A stretch of DNA of 64,000 bases from an unidentified eubacterium SCB49 (GCA_000170815.1 ABCO01000006.1:62001-126000), one strand, 5' to 3'. Positions 1 to 9,467 are shown, counted from the first letter of the stretch. A program made the numbers and translations. The notes: generated by a model from the letters alone, not told the origin.

Positions 1-29
1 GGTTGGAGGTTCGAATCCTCTCTGGGTCA
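1..29 (+). tRNA. tRNA, 3' part only (isotype not determinable)
   Basis: The window opens inside a tRNA gene. A T-arm is visible with stem 5-9 paired to 17-21 (one G-T pair) around the 7-base loop TTCGAAT at 10-16. It is followed by the 3' acceptor strand CTGGGTC (22-28) and a discriminator A at 29. The next bases are CAA, so the CCA end is not fully encoded. The anticodon lies before the window, so the isotype cannot be given. A terminator-like hairpin follows at 41-76. Confidence 0.85.
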
Positions 30-40
30 CAATACTCAAT

Positions 41-76
41 AAACCACGTTCTTTTTTGGGCGTGGTTTTGTTTTTT
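41..76 (+). terminator. Intrinsic terminator after the tRNA
   Basis: AAACCACG (41-48) pairs with CGTGGTTT (61-68), followed by a T-rich tract through 76. It closes the tRNA transcript and lies before the phospholipase gene, which argues against any start of that gene near position 56. Confidence 0.75.
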
Positions 77-145
77 CACCTAATAAATCACGGTTTCAAT
101 TTAACTACTTACTTTAAAATAGTAAGTGCAATACAAAGGGTAATA

Positions 146-1027
146 ATGAAAGAAATTGAAGAAGTTAAAATAAAAAGCATATTTCCGAAGATGTTCATGC
201 TAAGGTATGTGTTATTGCTTATTGGTTTTGTAATTTTTGGTGGCACTATCGCAAATGCACAATCTATTTCACGTGAGCAATTAAGAGACTCTATTAAAGA
301 TTTACCATATTTTTCGATACATAAAGACAATTACTTTATTACAGGTGTGCCTACAAATACAGCTATAAATAGTACGACGGCAAACGTAAAGTATCAAGTG
401 AGTTTTAAACAGATTATAACACGCGGGACCTTACCTTATGATATGTATTTGTTTTTAACCTATACTCAAAAATCTTTTTGGAATGTGTATGCAGAGTCAT
501 TTCCATTTCGGGATATTAATTTTAATCCGTCAGTTGCTATTGGTAAGCCTGTTTTTAATAAAAATGATAAATTAAAAGGGATTGCCAGTCTTGCGCTAGA
601 ACATGAGTCTAATGGGAGGGATTCTATTTTTTCGAGAAGTTGGAATCGACTAACAGCAACGTATAAAACTAAGGTGTTTAGAAAAACGAGTGCTAATTTT
701 AAAGTGTGGTTGCCTTTTGGTTATACTGAAGGTAATCCAGACTTATTAGAATACGTAGGGCTTGCAGAAATAAACCTGTCACACGAATTAAAGAGGGATA
801 GGTTATATTTAAATCTAATGCTCCGTAAAGGCCTTAATTTTGAAGGTAAAGGTGTTGTAAGGTCACGTATTTATTTTAATCCTTTTAAAAAGAATATATC
901 AAACCAGTTTATCATGCTAGAATGGTATCTGGGTCAAGCAGAAGGGTTACTTAACTATCAAAACTCTAGTAGTATGATAAGATTAGGGTATGTTATTAAA
1001 ACAAACGAATTTGATTTTTTTAAATAA
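146..1027 (+). CDS. pldA: Outer-membrane phospholipase A (OMPLA/PldA family)
   Basis: Predicted outer-membrane phospholipase A, a 12-strand barrel that hydrolyses acyl chains of phospholipids reaching the outer leaflet. From ATG 146 it is 293 residues. The family signature EHESNGRDS (about residues 152-160) supplies the His and Ser of the active site, and SRSWNR just after supplies the Asn. A signal peptide ending in IANAQ is visible after a rather long charged N-terminus. A second plausible start is ATG 191, which would give a more usual signal peptide. ATG 146 is preferred because AAAGGG lies about 5 bases upstream. A reading frame open from 56 begins inside the tRNA terminator and is not a likely start. 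The gene stands alone and converges on the next one. Confidence 0.85.
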   Translation: MKEIEEVKIKSIFPKMFMLRYVLLLIGFVIFGGTIANAQSISREQLRDSIKDLPYFSIHKDNYFITGVPTNTAINSTTANVKYQVSFKQIITRGTLPYDMYLFLTYTQKSFWNVYAESFPFRDINFNPSVAIGKPVFNKNDKLKGIASLALEHESNGRDSIFSRSWNRLTATYKTKVFRKTSANFKVWLPFGYTEGNPDLLEYVGLAEINLSHELKRDRLYLNLMLRKGLNFEGKGVVRSRIYFNPFKKNISNQFIMLEWYLGQAEGLLNYQNSSSMIRLGYVIKTNEFDFFK

Positions 1028-1059
1028 GATTAAGACTTTATTGTTTCTTTAGCTAGGTT

Positions 1060-1911
1060 TTACTTAATAACAACTTCTATAATATTTGCAGATTTTTTTC
1101 CTGCTTCATTAGAAATGTAAAGTGTTCCGTTTGGGCTAAAGGTAATCCCTTCAGGTTGTGCAAAGTGTTTACTGTCTAGTTTAAATACTTTTTTAATTTC
1201 ACTATTAGCATCCATGATTAATAGCTTAGGTTTTTTACCCTCAAGAATATAATAATCTCCAGTAAGAGGGTGTATTGCGACATCTGAGGGAGAAAATGTT
1301 TTGTAAATTTTCTTCTTCTTATAATTTTTTAAAGCTGGGGCGTCTAGATCTATTTTTACAATTGGCTTGTTGTTTCTTGTTTTAGTACCTAGGGGTACTT
1401 CGTATAAACCTTTAAAGTCGTCTTTGCTGTCCTTGTCTTTTGGAGCAACTATTAAGCTGTTTGTTTTGGTGTTAAGGGTTAAAGTTTCTATGTTGTTTTT
1501 AGATGAAAAGTCGGTGCTGTATTTGATGACTTTTTTATCGTTACTTCTAAAATTTTTAATTTCAAAAACATAGCCATCACTTCGTATAACATATGCATCA
1601 TCATTGCAGGTTGTGATGCCTTCATAATCACCAGATCCGGCAAATTTTATTTCTTGAATAATTTTCTTCTTTTCTAAATTGTATATAAAAATAATACCAT
1701 CTTCATCTTGAACTGCGACTATAGTATTATCATCTACCCACTCAATTCCGCTAACTTCATTTAAAGCTTTGGGTAACTCCCATTTTTTTATGATGTTAAT
1801 AGCAGTGTTGTCATATTGTTTTTCTTGTGATAAAACAGAAGTTAGTGGTGAAAAAATAATAACAAGAAACGTGATGTAAATTATAGTTTTAATATTAATT
1901 ACTGTTTTCAT
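1060..1911 (-). CDS. SdiA-regulated domain protein (YjiK-like beta-propeller), exported
   Basis: A 283-residue exported protein with an N-terminal signal peptide (hydrophobic stretch to about residue 29, ending SVLSQ). The body has propeller-like repeats, including ALNEVSGIEW, GSGDYEGIT and FAQPEGITFSPNGTLYISNE, which match the SdiA-regulated/YjiK family. Its biochemical role is not established, and the family name reflects regulation of a homologue, not function. It probably acts in the periplasm or on the surface. It converges with pldA with 32 bases between the stops, and no clear partner gene is next to it. Confidence 0.75.
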   Translation of the reverse strand: MKTVINIKTIIYITFLVIIFSPLTSVLSQEKQYDNTAINIIKKWELPKALNEVSGIEWVDDNTIVAVQDEDGIIFIYNLEKKKIIQEIKFAGSGDYEGITTCNDDAYVIRSDGYVFEIKNFRSNDKKVIKYSTDFSSKNNIETLTLNTKTNSLIVAPKDKDSKDDFKGLYEVPLGTKTRNNKPIVKIDLDAPALKNYKKKKIYKTFSPSDVAIHPLTGDYYILEGKKPKLLIMDANSEIKKVFKLDSKHFAQPEGITFSPNGTLYISNEAGKKSANIIEVVIK

Positions 1912-2075
1912 TGTAAAATTATGATGAGGGTGAGTTATTGTTTAAACGTGGTTTTGTCTTTTAAAATATATGATATTGATGGTTTTAACAATACTTTAAT
2001 CTAATTAATATTATTTGTTTAGCGGTGCTTATTCATTTTTATTTAATTTTACATTATTATAAAAGTATATTTAAT

Positions 2076-2450
2076 TTGAAAGCATTTCAGAAAATAATAA
2101 GCCTTTTTATGGCTTTTACACTTGCCGCACTTTCGGTGAGTGCTGCTGCAATGCCTACAGTTGATTTTCAGAATAACGGTTTTGAAAATCATAATCAAGA
2201 TACCTTTACGGTAAATGAATCTGTAGCTTACTTTTTTAATACCGTAGAACATGAGTTGTTATCTATAGATGACTCTGACGGTTTTCCTTTTTCTGATCAA
2301 TTGCTACCTTTCTATAAGAGATTTAGCACACAACAAAGAGGAGCTGTCACTTATACTTTTCAAACAAATTCTAAAATAAATGCTGAGCGCGCATTTGTTT
2401 TTAAATCTTACACCAAAGCGCTCATATTCCCATTTCATTCTCATTGGTAA
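2076..2450 (+). CDS. Small exported protein of unknown function
   Basis: Not recognised. Starting at TTG 2076 the protein is 124 residues with a clean signal peptide (positively charged start, hydrophobic FMAFTLAALSVSAAAM). A GTG start at 2025 is also possible but adds a residue stretch unlike a signal n-region. The mature part is polar and ends FPFHSHW. It has no cysteine and no recognisable domain. It is probably a real gene, because signal-peptide architecture and reading frame agree, but expression is unproven. Confidence 0.55.
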   Translation: MKAFQKIISLFMAFTLAALSVSAAAMPTVDFQNNGFENHNQDTFTVNESVAYFFNTVEHELLSIDDSDGFPFSDQLLPFYKRFSTQQRGAVTYTFQTNSKINAERAFVFKSYTKALIFPFHSHW

Positions 2451-2536
2451 ATAGTTGTTGTTTATTTACTTAAGTCTTAAGGTTTCTTCTGAAATTTTAA
2501 GCAAAACATCATTTATTTACATTAAAATATAACATC

Positions 2537-3070
2537 ATGGGGACAGGAATGATAATCATTGCTGCAATACTTTTTGCAATAATATTAGTGCCAATAGTAC
2601 TATTAATACAATCAACAAAAAACAAATCAAGAATACTCTTAAGAGGGCTCGAAGCCGCCACTTTTAATAACAGTGTCATAACAGAACATACCGAGGAACG
2701 TAATTTTGCGATAGGTCTTGATGCGCAAAACAACATATTTTACTTCTTTAAAACTTTTAATAATAAAGAAACAACACAAGTGGCAGAATTGTCTAAAATG
2801 AAGTCTTGTAATTTGGTTAAAAAAACAAAGCAAATAAAGACAGATAAAGGTAGCTATGAAATAGTGGAAAGTATAGCCTTACGTTTTATGCCTATTAAAG
2901 GTAGCTATGTGTTAACGATAGAACTTTATAATGATAACGAGAATCTACAGCTTAATGGTGAACTGGTCGTAGCAGAAACTTATGTGAAAAAGATTAAGGA
3001 GATTCTTAAAAAGCCTAATGCTGTTAAGACAGTGCAGGATGAAAAAAATATTGAGGTAGCAATAGCGTAA
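2537..3070 (+). CDS. Single-pass membrane protein of unknown function
   Basis: Not recognised. The protein has 177 residues and an N-terminal transmembrane helix (about residues 5-25, rich in I, A, L and V), then a soluble domain of about 150 residues alternating charged and beta-prone stretches. The ATG at 2537 is the natural start. The topology suggests a small anchored cytoplasmic or periplasmic domain. A strong hairpin terminator follows directly, so it is probably a single-gene unit. Confidence 0.65.
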   Translation: MGTGMIIIAAILFAIILVPIVLLIQSTKNKSRILLRGLEAATFNNSVITEHTEERNFAIGLDAQNNIFYFFKTFNNKETTQVAELSKMKSCNLVKKTKQIKTDKGSYEIVESIALRFMPIKGSYVLTIELYNDNENLQLNGELVVAETYVKKIKEILKKPNAVKTVQDEKNIEVAIA

Positions 3071-3097
3071 TATTTTTTGTTAGTGTGGCTTAAGTTT

Positions 3098-3130
3098 AAA
3101 AAAGGGTTGAAATTTTTCAGCCCTTTTTTT
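3098..3130. terminator. Bidirectional terminator
   Basis: AAAAAAGGGTTGAAA and TTTCAGCCCTTTTTT form a long stem with A/T tracts on both sides. It sits between two convergent genes (ending 3070 and 3129) and can serve both strands. Its end overlaps the stop codon of the leftward gene. Confidence 0.8.
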
Positions 3131-5375
3131 ATAGGTTGGTTTCTTGAACCAATGCTTTTATTTTTCTACTGATGCTTTGTAGCCATCTCAATTGTTCCCA
3201 AATTAAATGGGCTTCGTGATAATTTTTTTCTTGACTTGGCGTGTCATCAATTAAGGCCTCGAGATCTTTAAATGTAAAATTTATAAGTTGTTTTTCGCTT
3301 GAAGATAAGCTTTCGGGTTTCTGTTTGTTTGTGTTTTTTTTTCGTGTTGTGAATTCAAGGTTTTGCTGAGCCGAAAGTAGATTGTTTTCAATACTATTTA
3401 CTGCTTCTTTAAAACTGTTTGACGCTGGAGTGGTTTTATGATGTTGTAGGTATGTACTTAATGATGCAAGAGAAGAGAGCATCGCATGGTTGAGTACCAC
3501 AAGCTCATATATTGCATCAATATTGTGCTGTTTAGATTTAGGCTCTTGAGCCATTCTTTGAAAAGCAGCATTCAGGTTTGAGGTCTCTAAAAAGGCTTTT
3601 TTTCTTGATACTTTATAGCTTGTTGTCAAGTTTGTTTTATCTATATATACTGTAGCAATGTGCTTAAAAAACAAAGCATTTGCAGCTATACTTGTCTGTA
3701 TGGTTTTCTGGATTTCTAAAAAACCCCAAGCTGGCCAGATCCATTTTATAGCCATAAATGAAAGTGCAGCTCCAATCACTGTGTCTATAATACGATATTG
3801 AATTACCACTAAGACATCTGGACTTAAAATAGCATAGATAAAAACCACACTAAGAGTTACAAATATTGCAGAAGCTTTATAGTTTTTTTGCATAATAGAG
3901 AGCGCAATAACCAGTGTTAATACTCCCAGCGCTCCTAAGATATAGCTGTCTCTAACAAATAGAACAATACCTGCAGCCAAGATAGCACCGATTAGAGTAC
4001 CTATAATTCTATCTTTTGAACGTGATTTTGTAAGTCCATAACTAGGGCGCATTATAACGATTATGGTCAATAATATCCAATAAGGGTTTTGGAACTCTAA
4101 TAACACCCCAACTAGATATCCTACCATCATGGTTGCCGAAAGTCGTAATGAGTGTTTAAAAATGGAAGACTTAAAGGTTAAATTTCTTAACCCTGTTTTT
4201 AGATTGTATTCTTGAGGAACTAAAAATCGTTTTAGCTTTTCAGTAGTTAAAAAATCTGACTTTTTTAGAGTTGGATTGGTCTTTAGCCATTGAATACGCT
4301 TTAATTTGTCAAATTGTTTTTGTTGATATTTTAAAAAATTATGAAGGATAATATACTCTTCATAATTGTCAGGATTATCTAAAGGTTTTATAATAGAATC
4401 CACTGTTTCGAATAGAGACGATATTTTGGTGTAAGCTATGTCATTTTTCTTTTCTGAAAGTATAGCAAAAGAATGTAAGATCTCTGATGTTTGAAGTATA
4501 ATCTCTTTAAAACATTTTTTAAGTTGTGGGTGTTTTATAAAGAGTTTATTAAGTCTATTATAATCTACGGGATTTGCTATTGCTGTTTCTAGCATTTCAA
4601 CTAATTGTTGAAAAGTGAGTAGTTGCTTGTTTTGGTACCTAGAATTACCTGAGGTCTTTCGGGCAGAGATTAGTAAGTCTCGTAAAACTTCGTGATTTTC
4701 AATAAGGTCTGTTTGTACTTGGTGTAGCTTATCTTGAAGTTCAAGTGTTTTTTTACTGCCTCCTAAAAGTTTTGCTCGTGTTTTTAAAAATGTAGCGGTA
4801 AGTTCAAAAGTTTCAGAAAGCGACTCTTCGGTTTGTGCTTTTGGGTTAAACAGGTATGCGAGATAAACAAGTAGTAAATACCATAGCCCACCAAGACCAA
4901 TTATTAGTGAATATTCAAGAGGGTCTAGTGTTTTTGGGGTGTGAGCAAAACTTAAGACTAATGCTAATAGCCCAGAAAAACTGATAAGTGAAGCTCTAAA
5001 GCCGTAGATAGAAATAAAAGCAATGGCAAATGTAATGAGGCCTAGTAACGGTATTAATAACCATAAGCTAACATTTAGATATGAGCCAATAAAACTTATA
5101 ATGGTTATTAGAATTACTGAAAATAATATACCTGTAATTTTTTGTTGAATACTACCTTGAGTATTACTAGGTGCGCTCCAGAAAGCACCAAAACATAAGG
5201 CTAAACCTATCTCTAAATGATTATAGATGATGCCAAGAACAATAGGGATTGTTATAGCAATAGCTACAAGTAATGCTTTAGAAAAGCTAGTACTCTTTAA
5301 AAACTTAAAAAAGGAAGATGCGTATGTTTTTATTGTTGTTGAAATAGTATGTCTGTTAAAGTGTTTAAGCTGCAA
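3129..5375 (-). CDS. FUSC/YccS-family inner-membrane protein (putative efflux component)
   Basis: A 748-residue inner-membrane protein of the fusaric-acid-resistance/YccS-YhfK type. Two hydrophobic blocks of several helices (about residues 30-175 and 400-545) are separated by a cytoplasmic helical region and followed by a charged C-terminal domain; this duplicated layout is the family's. The second block contains NPYWILLTIIVIMRPSYG, a typical FUSC stretch. Homologues have been linked to export of aromatic acids and other small molecules, but substrate and partners are not shown here. No HlyD-like adaptor gene is adjacent. The start is TTG 5375, because no ATG occurs in the first 100 residues. 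Confidence 0.8.
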   Translation of the reverse strand: MQLKHFNRHTISTTIKTYASSFFKFLKSTSFSKALLVAIAITIPIVLGIIYNHLEIGLALCFGAFWSAPSNTQGSIQQKITGILFSVILITIISFIGSYLNVSLWLLIPLLGLITFAIAFISIYGFRASLISFSGLLALVLSFAHTPKTLDPLEYSLIIGLGGLWYLLLVYLAYLFNPKAQTEESLSETFELTATFLKTRAKLLGGSKKTLELQDKLHQVQTDLIENHEVLRDLLISARKTSGNSRYQNKQLLTFQQLVEMLETAIANPVDYNRLNKLFIKHPQLKKCFKEIILQTSEILHSFAILSEKKNDIAYTKISSLFETVDSIIKPLDNPDNYEEYIILHNFLKYQQKQFDKLKRIQWLKTNPTLKKSDFLTTEKLKRFLVPQEYNLKTGLRNLTFKSSIFKHSLRLSATMMVGYLVGVLLEFQNPYWILLTIIVIMRPSYGLTKSRSKDRIIGTLIGAILAAGIVLFVRDSYILGALGVLTLVIALSIMQKNYKASAIFVTLSVVFIYAILSPDVLVVIQYRIIDTVIGAALSFMAIKWIWPAWGFLEIQKTIQTSIAANALFFKHIATVYIDKTNLTTSYKVSRKKAFLETSNLNAAFQRMAQEPKSKQHNIDAIYELVVLNHAMLSSLASLSTYLQHHKTTPASNSFKEAVNSIENNLLSAQQNLEFTTRKKNTNKQKPESLSSSEKQLINFTFKDLEALIDDTPSQEKNYHEAHLIWEQLRWLQSISRKIKALVQETNL

Positions 5376-5560
5376 ATATACTTTTGTTCTAGGTACAGAA
5401 AGGTTTTTTGTAAATACTTTATCTGTATTGGGTGTGTATTCAAGAAAAAGACTCTTTTTTATCGTAAAAATTATTTAGTTGTTGCATATTGTCTTTTTTA
5501 TAAGAATAGGATATCAAAGACTTTTTTTATTAGTCTTAAGATTAAGGGTAACTAAATTTA

Positions 5561-5589
5561 AAAAGCCCGCTACTATGTAGCGGGCTTTT
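5561..5589 (-). terminator. Terminator of pnp
   Basis: A perfect 13 bp stem: AAAAGCCCGCTAC (5561-5573) pairs with GTAGCGGGCTTTT (5577-5589) around a 3-base loop, ending in a T tract on the minus strand. It lies 27 bases past the pnp stop. Confidence 0.85.
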
Positions 5590-5615
5590 AGTTTTTCTTA
5601 ATAAAAGATACTTAT

Positions 5616-7835
5616 TTAGTCTCTTTTATTAGGACGACGACGGTCATTATTTCCATTACGTCTGTCATCACGTCCACCACGATCTTCTCTTGGCTTAGGT
5701 GCTACATATCCTTCAGGCTTCTCTAACAATGCCTTACGAGATACTTTTTCTTTACGAGTACGTTTGTCTATACCAAAGTATTTTACGTCAAACACATCGC
5801 CCATATTTACTACGTCACTTACGTTTTCTGTACGTTCCCAAGCTAGCTCAGATACGTGTAACAATACTTCGTTTCCTGGAGCTTCTGTATATTCTACTAC
5901 AGCACCAAAATCTAACATCTTGATTACTTTTACTTCATATGCAGAACCTACTACAGGTTTAAAAGTTATAGAGTCGATTTTTGCTAATACAGCGTCGATT
6001 CCTTCTTGTCCTGTTCCTAGAATTTCAACAATACCTTCTTCAGTTACTGGGTCTTCGTTTATCACGATAGTAGTTCCAGTTTCTTTTTGAAGTTCTTGGA
6101 TTACTTTTCCTCCTGGTCCAATTAAAGCACCAATAAACTCGTTAGCAATGCGAACACCTACCATTTTAGGAGCATAATCTTTAACATCTTCTCTAGGTGT
6201 AGCGATTGTTGCAACTATTTTTTCAAGAATATGTAAACGACCATCTCTTGCTTGCTTTAATGCTGAAACAAGAATTTCATAAGAAAGACCTTTTACTTTA
6301 ATATCCATTTGGCAAGCTGTGATACCGTCTGCTGTACCAGTTACTTTAAAGTCCATATCACCTAGGTAATCTTCATCACCAAGGATGTCTGTAAGTACCG
6401 CATACTTTCCTGTTTCTGCGTCAGAGATTAACCCCATAGCAATACCAGAAACTGGTTTTGTCATCTGGATACCTGCATCCATCATAGCCATTGTACCAGC
6501 ACAAACAGTTGCCATAGAAGAAGATCCGTTAGATTCTAATACTTCACTCACGACACGTACTGTGTAAGGGCAATCTTCAGGAATCATTCCTTTTAACCCA
6601 CGTTGTGCAAGGTTACCGTGACCTACCTCTCTACGAGAAGTTCCACGTATAGGTCTTGCTTCACCTGTACAGAAAGGAGGGAAGTTATAGTGAAGGTAGA
6701 AGTTCTCTTCTCCTTCATATGATGGCATATCTATCTTGTTTGCATCTCTAGATGTTCCTAAAGTTACTGTTGCAAGTGCTTGAGTTTCCCCACGTGTAAA
6801 CACAGCAGAACCGTGTACAGATGGTAAATAATCAATCTCACACCAGATGTCACGTACTTCATCAGTCTTACGACCATCAAGACGTAAACCTTCGTTAACC
6901 GTTAAGTCACGAACTGCAGCTTTTTCAGCTTTACGATAATATTCAGAAACTAAACCACCGTACTCTTCTAATTCTTCTTCAGTAAAAGTTTCTTTTACTT
7001 CTTCTTTAATTGCAGCAAATGCAGCAGTACGTTCTTGCTTAGTAGATCCAGCTTTTGCAACTGCATATACTTTGTCATAAGCTAAGTCGTGTACACGCTT
7101 TACTAACTCTTCATCATCTCCTGCTTCTTCATATTCACGTACTTCTTTTTTTCCAACAGCATCTGCTAGACGAAGTTGTGCGTCAATCTGTACCTTAATT
7201 GCCTCGTGTGCAAACTTGATAGCCTCGATCATTTCTTCTTCAGAAATCTCGTCCATTTCACCTTCTACCATCATCACAGAATCTGCAGAAGCTCCAATCA
7301 TCATATCGATGTCAGACTCTTCAAGTTGTGCTCTGGTTGGGTTAATGATAAATTTTCCGTCAACACGACCTACTCTAGCTTCAGAGATAGCGCATTCAAA
7401 AGGGAAATCTGATAATTGGATAGCTGCAGATGCGGCAAGACCTGCCATAGCATCTGGCATAACGTCATCGTCATGAGACATTAACTGAATCATTACTTGC
7501 GTTTCTGCACTGTAGTTTTTAGGGAATAATGGACGTAAAACACGATCCACAAGACGCATTGTTAAAACTTCACCGTCACTTGGTCTAGCTTCTCTTTTAA
7601 AGAAACCTCCTGGGTAACGTCCTGCTGCCGCAAATTTCTCACGATAGTCAACCGTTAAAGGTAAGAATGGTAAGTCTTTTTGTTCGTAGTTAGAAACTAC
7701 TGTACAAAGCAACATACATTTTCCAGACTGAACCACTACTGATCCATGTGCCTGTTTTGCTAATTTTCCAGTTTCGATAGTAATTTCTCTACCGTCACCT
7801 AGGTCAATGACCTCTTTAAATACTTTAGGTATCAT
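5616..7835 (-). CDS. pnp: Polyribonucleotide nucleotidyltransferase (PNPase)
   Basis: Phosphorolytic 3'-to-5' exoribonuclease that degrades mRNA to nucleoside diphosphates. At 739 residues it has the normal length. Domains in order are RNase PH-1 (about 10-145), the alpha-helical linker, RNase PH-2 (about 325-460), KH (about 560-620, with [16 protein letters not shown]) and S1 (about 630-700). The last 35 residues form an Arg/Gly/Asp/Asn-rich tail, probably disordered and RNA-binding. PNPase acts as a trimer in the cytoplasm. It lies downstream of rpsO in the order also seen in enterobacteria, but a terminator separates the two and the leader is strongly structured (see 7851-7990), suggesting its own post-transcriptional control. 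Confidence 0.97.
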   Translation of the reverse strand: MIPKVFKEVIDLGDGREITIETGKLAKQAHGSVVVQSGKCMLLCTVVSNYEQKDLPFLPLTVDYREKFAAAGRYPGGFFKREARPSDGEVLTMRLVDRVLRPLFPKNYSAETQVMIQLMSHDDDVMPDAMAGLAASAAIQLSDFPFECAISEARVGRVDGKFIINPTRAQLEESDIDMMIGASADSVMMVEGEMDEISEEEMIEAIKFAHEAIKVQIDAQLRLADAVGKKEVREYEEAGDDEELVKRVHDLAYDKVYAVAKAGSTKQERTAAFAAIKEEVKETFTEEELEEYGGLVSEYYRKAEKAAVRDLTVNEGLRLDGRKTDEVRDIWCEIDYLPSVHGSAVFTRGETQALATVTLGTSRDANKIDMPSYEGEENFYLHYNFPPFCTGEARPIRGTSRREVGHGNLAQRGLKGMIPEDCPYTVRVVSEVLESNGSSSMATVCAGTMAMMDAGIQMTKPVSGIAMGLISDAETGKYAVLTDILGDEDYLGDMDFKVTGTADGITACQMDIKVKGLSYEILVSALKQARDGRLHILEKIVATIATPREDVKDYAPKMVGVRIANEFIGALIGPGGKVIQELQKETGTTIVINEDPVTEEGIVEILGTGQEGIDAVLAKIDSITFKPVVGSAYEVKVIKMLDFGAVVEYTEAPGNEVLLHVSELAWERTENVSDVVNMGDVFDVKYFGIDKRTRKEKVSRKALLEKPEGYVAPKPREDRGGRDDRRNGNNDRRRPNKRD

Positions 7836-7850
7836 AAAACTTTTGTTTTA

Positions 7851-7990
7851 CTCCCTTGAAAAAGGGAGACTTTTTTCGCTATCAAAAAACGATAATGAAA
7901 AAAGACATTAATAATTGGTCATCAATTGGTTCTCAATTGAAGTGTTGTTGTTGTGTTGTTGTGGTTGCCATTAAAGGCATTTTGACCAAT
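7851..7990 (-). promoter_or_regulatory. Structured pnp leader
   Basis: The 277-base gap before pnp contains several inverted repeats on the transcribed strand. CTCCCTT (7851-7857) pairs with AAGGGAG (7862-7868), ending about 15 bases before the pnp ATG. ATTGGTCA (7914-7921) pairs perfectly with TGACCAAT (7983-7990) over a 61-base span. TGCC (7966-7969) pairs with GGCA (7976-7979) inside that span, as do two CAATTG palindromes (7923-7928, 7934-7939). In E. coli a pnp leader stem is the target of RNase III and PNPase autoregulation; a similar role here is inference. Confidence 0.45.
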
Positions 7991-8076
7991 GAAAAACTAA
8001 AGGGTAGCCTTTTATGTATTTAATAAATATTTGGTTTTTAATTTATTCTCTTTACCAAAAGCAGAGATAAAAAAAT

Positions 8077-8103
8077 AAATGGGCTCTAAAATAGAGCCCA
8101 TTT
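8077..8103 (-). terminator. Terminator of rpsO
   Basis: AAATGGGCTCTA (8077-8088) pairs perfectly with TAGAGCCCATTT (8092-8103) around AAA, followed on the minus strand by an A/T-rich run. It is 9 bases past the rpsO stop and should end most rpsO transcripts before pnp. Confidence 0.8.
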
Positions 8104-8112
8104 AAATATATA

Positions 8113-8382
8113 TTACTTACGTAAGTTAAGTTCAGCAACAATTGCTCTGTAACGCATAATGTCTTTCTTCATTAGGTAGTCTAATAATGAACGACGCTTA
8201 CCTACAAGCATCACTAGTGAACGCTCAGTGTTATAATCTTTGTGGTTTCTTTTAAGGTGACCAGTAAGATGCTCAATTCTGTAAGTGAATAAAGCGATTT
8301 GTCCTTCTGCAGAACCTGTGTCTGTTGCAGATTTTCCGTGCTTAGCGAAAATTGCTGCTTTTTCTTTTGGATCTAAATACAT
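8113..8382 (-). CDS. rpsO: 30S ribosomal protein S15
   Basis: Full-length S15 (89 residues), a primary binder of the 16S central domain that also contacts 23S rRNA. The conserved helical core is present, including DTGSAEGQIALFTYRIEHLT and LVGKRRSLLDYL. It is followed by its own terminator and then pnp. A -7 element TATTTTTG lies about 55 bases upstream on the minus strand. Confidence 0.97.
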   Translation of the reverse strand: MYLDPKEKAAIFAKHGKSATDTGSAEGQIALFTYRIEHLTGHLKRNHKDYNTERSLVMLVGKRRSLLDYLMKKDIMRYRAIVAELNLRK

Positions 8383-8437
8383 GCTAATATTATTTAATGA
8401 TTTTTATGTATGAATAACGTGTCTCGTAATTCGGCTG

Positions 8438-8445
8438 CAAAAATA
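8438..8445 (-). promoter_or_regulatory. Putative rpsO promoter (-7 element)
   Basis: Minus-strand TATTTTTG fits the Bacteroidota -7 consensus TAnnTTTG exactly and is followed by an A/T-rich leader of about 55 bases to the rpsO ATG. No good TTTG -33 element was found at 17-23 bases, so the call rests on the -7 motif and position. Confidence 0.5.
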
Positions 8446-8525
8446 CTGTTTTCTTATGAAATATACCCTAGGTGTAATTATTTATTTTCTGAAATATAAG
8501 ATTTATGTTATTTCGACGGTAAAAT

Positions 8526-8562
8526 AAAAACCCTATTTCAGTAAAATGAGATAGGGTTTTTT
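8526..8562 (-). terminator. Terminator of accD
   Basis: AAAAACCCTATTTCA and TGAGATAGGGTTTTTT form a stem with one G-T pair and a 6-base loop, with T-rich sequence following on the minus strand. It lies 39 bases past the accD stop. Confidence 0.8.
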
Positions 8563-8600
8563 GTGATATTATGTAGTGTAGTTGTTACACATGATTGATT

Positions 8601-9467
8601 TTAAGCAGTCATCTCGCTAATTGGTCTGTTTAAAATTAAGTCTAAATATAGATTTACATTGCGTTTCATGTCTTTACGATGTGAAATGAAATCTAAGAAA
8701 CCGTGCTCTAGTAAAAACTCAGCACTTTGAAAACCATCAGGTAAGTCTTTACCGGTAGTGTCTTTTACAACACGTGGTCCAGCAAAACCAATTAAGGCTC
8801 CTGGTTCACTAATGTTTATGTCTCCTAACATAGCAAACGAAGCAGTTGTACCTCCTGTGGTTGGGTCTGTACATAATGAAATGTAAGGAATTCCGGCATC
8901 TGCTAGTTGTGCAAGTTTAGCACTTGTTTTGGCAAGCTGCATTAGAGATAATGCTGCTTCCATCATACGTGCACCACCAGATTTGCTTATTAGTAAAAAA
9001 GGAATGTTATGTTTTAGAGAATAGTCTGCAGCGCGTGCAATTTTTTCTCCCACAACACTACCCATAGAACCTCCAATAAAATTGAAATCCATACAGGCAA
9101 TTACGATGTCTGATCCGTTAGATTTTCCAACGGCAGTTCTAACAGCATCTTTAAGTCCTGTTTTCTTTTGAGCAGCTTCTAATCTGTCTGTGTATTTTTT
9201 TGTGTCTACAAATTTTAAGGGATCTTTAGAAGATAGGCTTTTATCTAACTCTTTAAATTTGTTATTGTCAAATAGTATAGAGAAATACTCGTTACTACCT
9301 ATTCTTACGTGATAGCCGTCTTCTGGACTTACGTAATAGTTTTTTTCAAGCTCCTCTGCATCTACTACTTTACCAGTAGGAGATTTGTACCATAAGCCTT
9401 TAGGTACATCTTTTTTATGTTCTGTAGGGGTGTTAATTCCTTTTTTAGTTCTTTTAAACCAAGCCAT
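8601..9467 (-). CDS. accD: Acetyl-CoA carboxylase carboxyltransferase subunit beta (zinc-less type)
   Basis: Beta subunit of the carboxyltransferase that makes malonyl-CoA, the first committed step of fatty-acid synthesis; its partner AccA is not in the window. It has 288 residues with a crotonase-like core, including [36 protein letters not shown] and [13 protein letters not shown]. The N-terminal segment aligns with the E. coli zinc finger, but all four cysteines are replaced: Ser29, Gly32, Ser47 and Asp50 occupy their places. To my knowledge this zinc-less form is typical of Flavobacteriia, so it is probably functional. It follows fbaA with a 37-base gap, so the two are likely cotranscribed. 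Confidence 0.96.
   Translation of the reverse strand: MAWFKRTKKGINTPTEHKKDVPKGLWYKSPTGKVVDAEELEKNYYVSPEDGYHVRIGSNEYFSILFDNNKFKELDKSLSSKDPLKFVDTKKYTDRLEAAQKKTGLKDAVRTAVGKSNGSDIVIACMDFNFIGGSMGSVVGEKIARAADYSLKHNIPFLLISKSGGARMMEAALSLMQLAKTSAKLAQLADAGIPYISLCTDPTTGGTTASFAMLGDINISEPGALIGFAGPRVVKDTTGKDLPDGFQSAEFLLEHGFLDFISHRKDMKRNVNLYLDLILNRPISEMTA

Noticed and set aside
56..145. An N-terminal extension of the phospholipase gene beginning at 56
   Set aside because: It starts within the tRNA terminator hairpin and adds 30 residues before a signal peptide; ATG 146 or 191 is more natural.
5764..6090. An antisense frame of over 100 codons inside pnp
   Set aside because: Follows from the codon pattern of pnp; the sense frame is plainly the real gene.
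7943..7966. Short GTT/GTTGT repeats in the pnp leader, at first read as a microsatellite
   Set aside because: Too short and irregular for a slippage repeat; better seen as the unpaired part of the leader fold.
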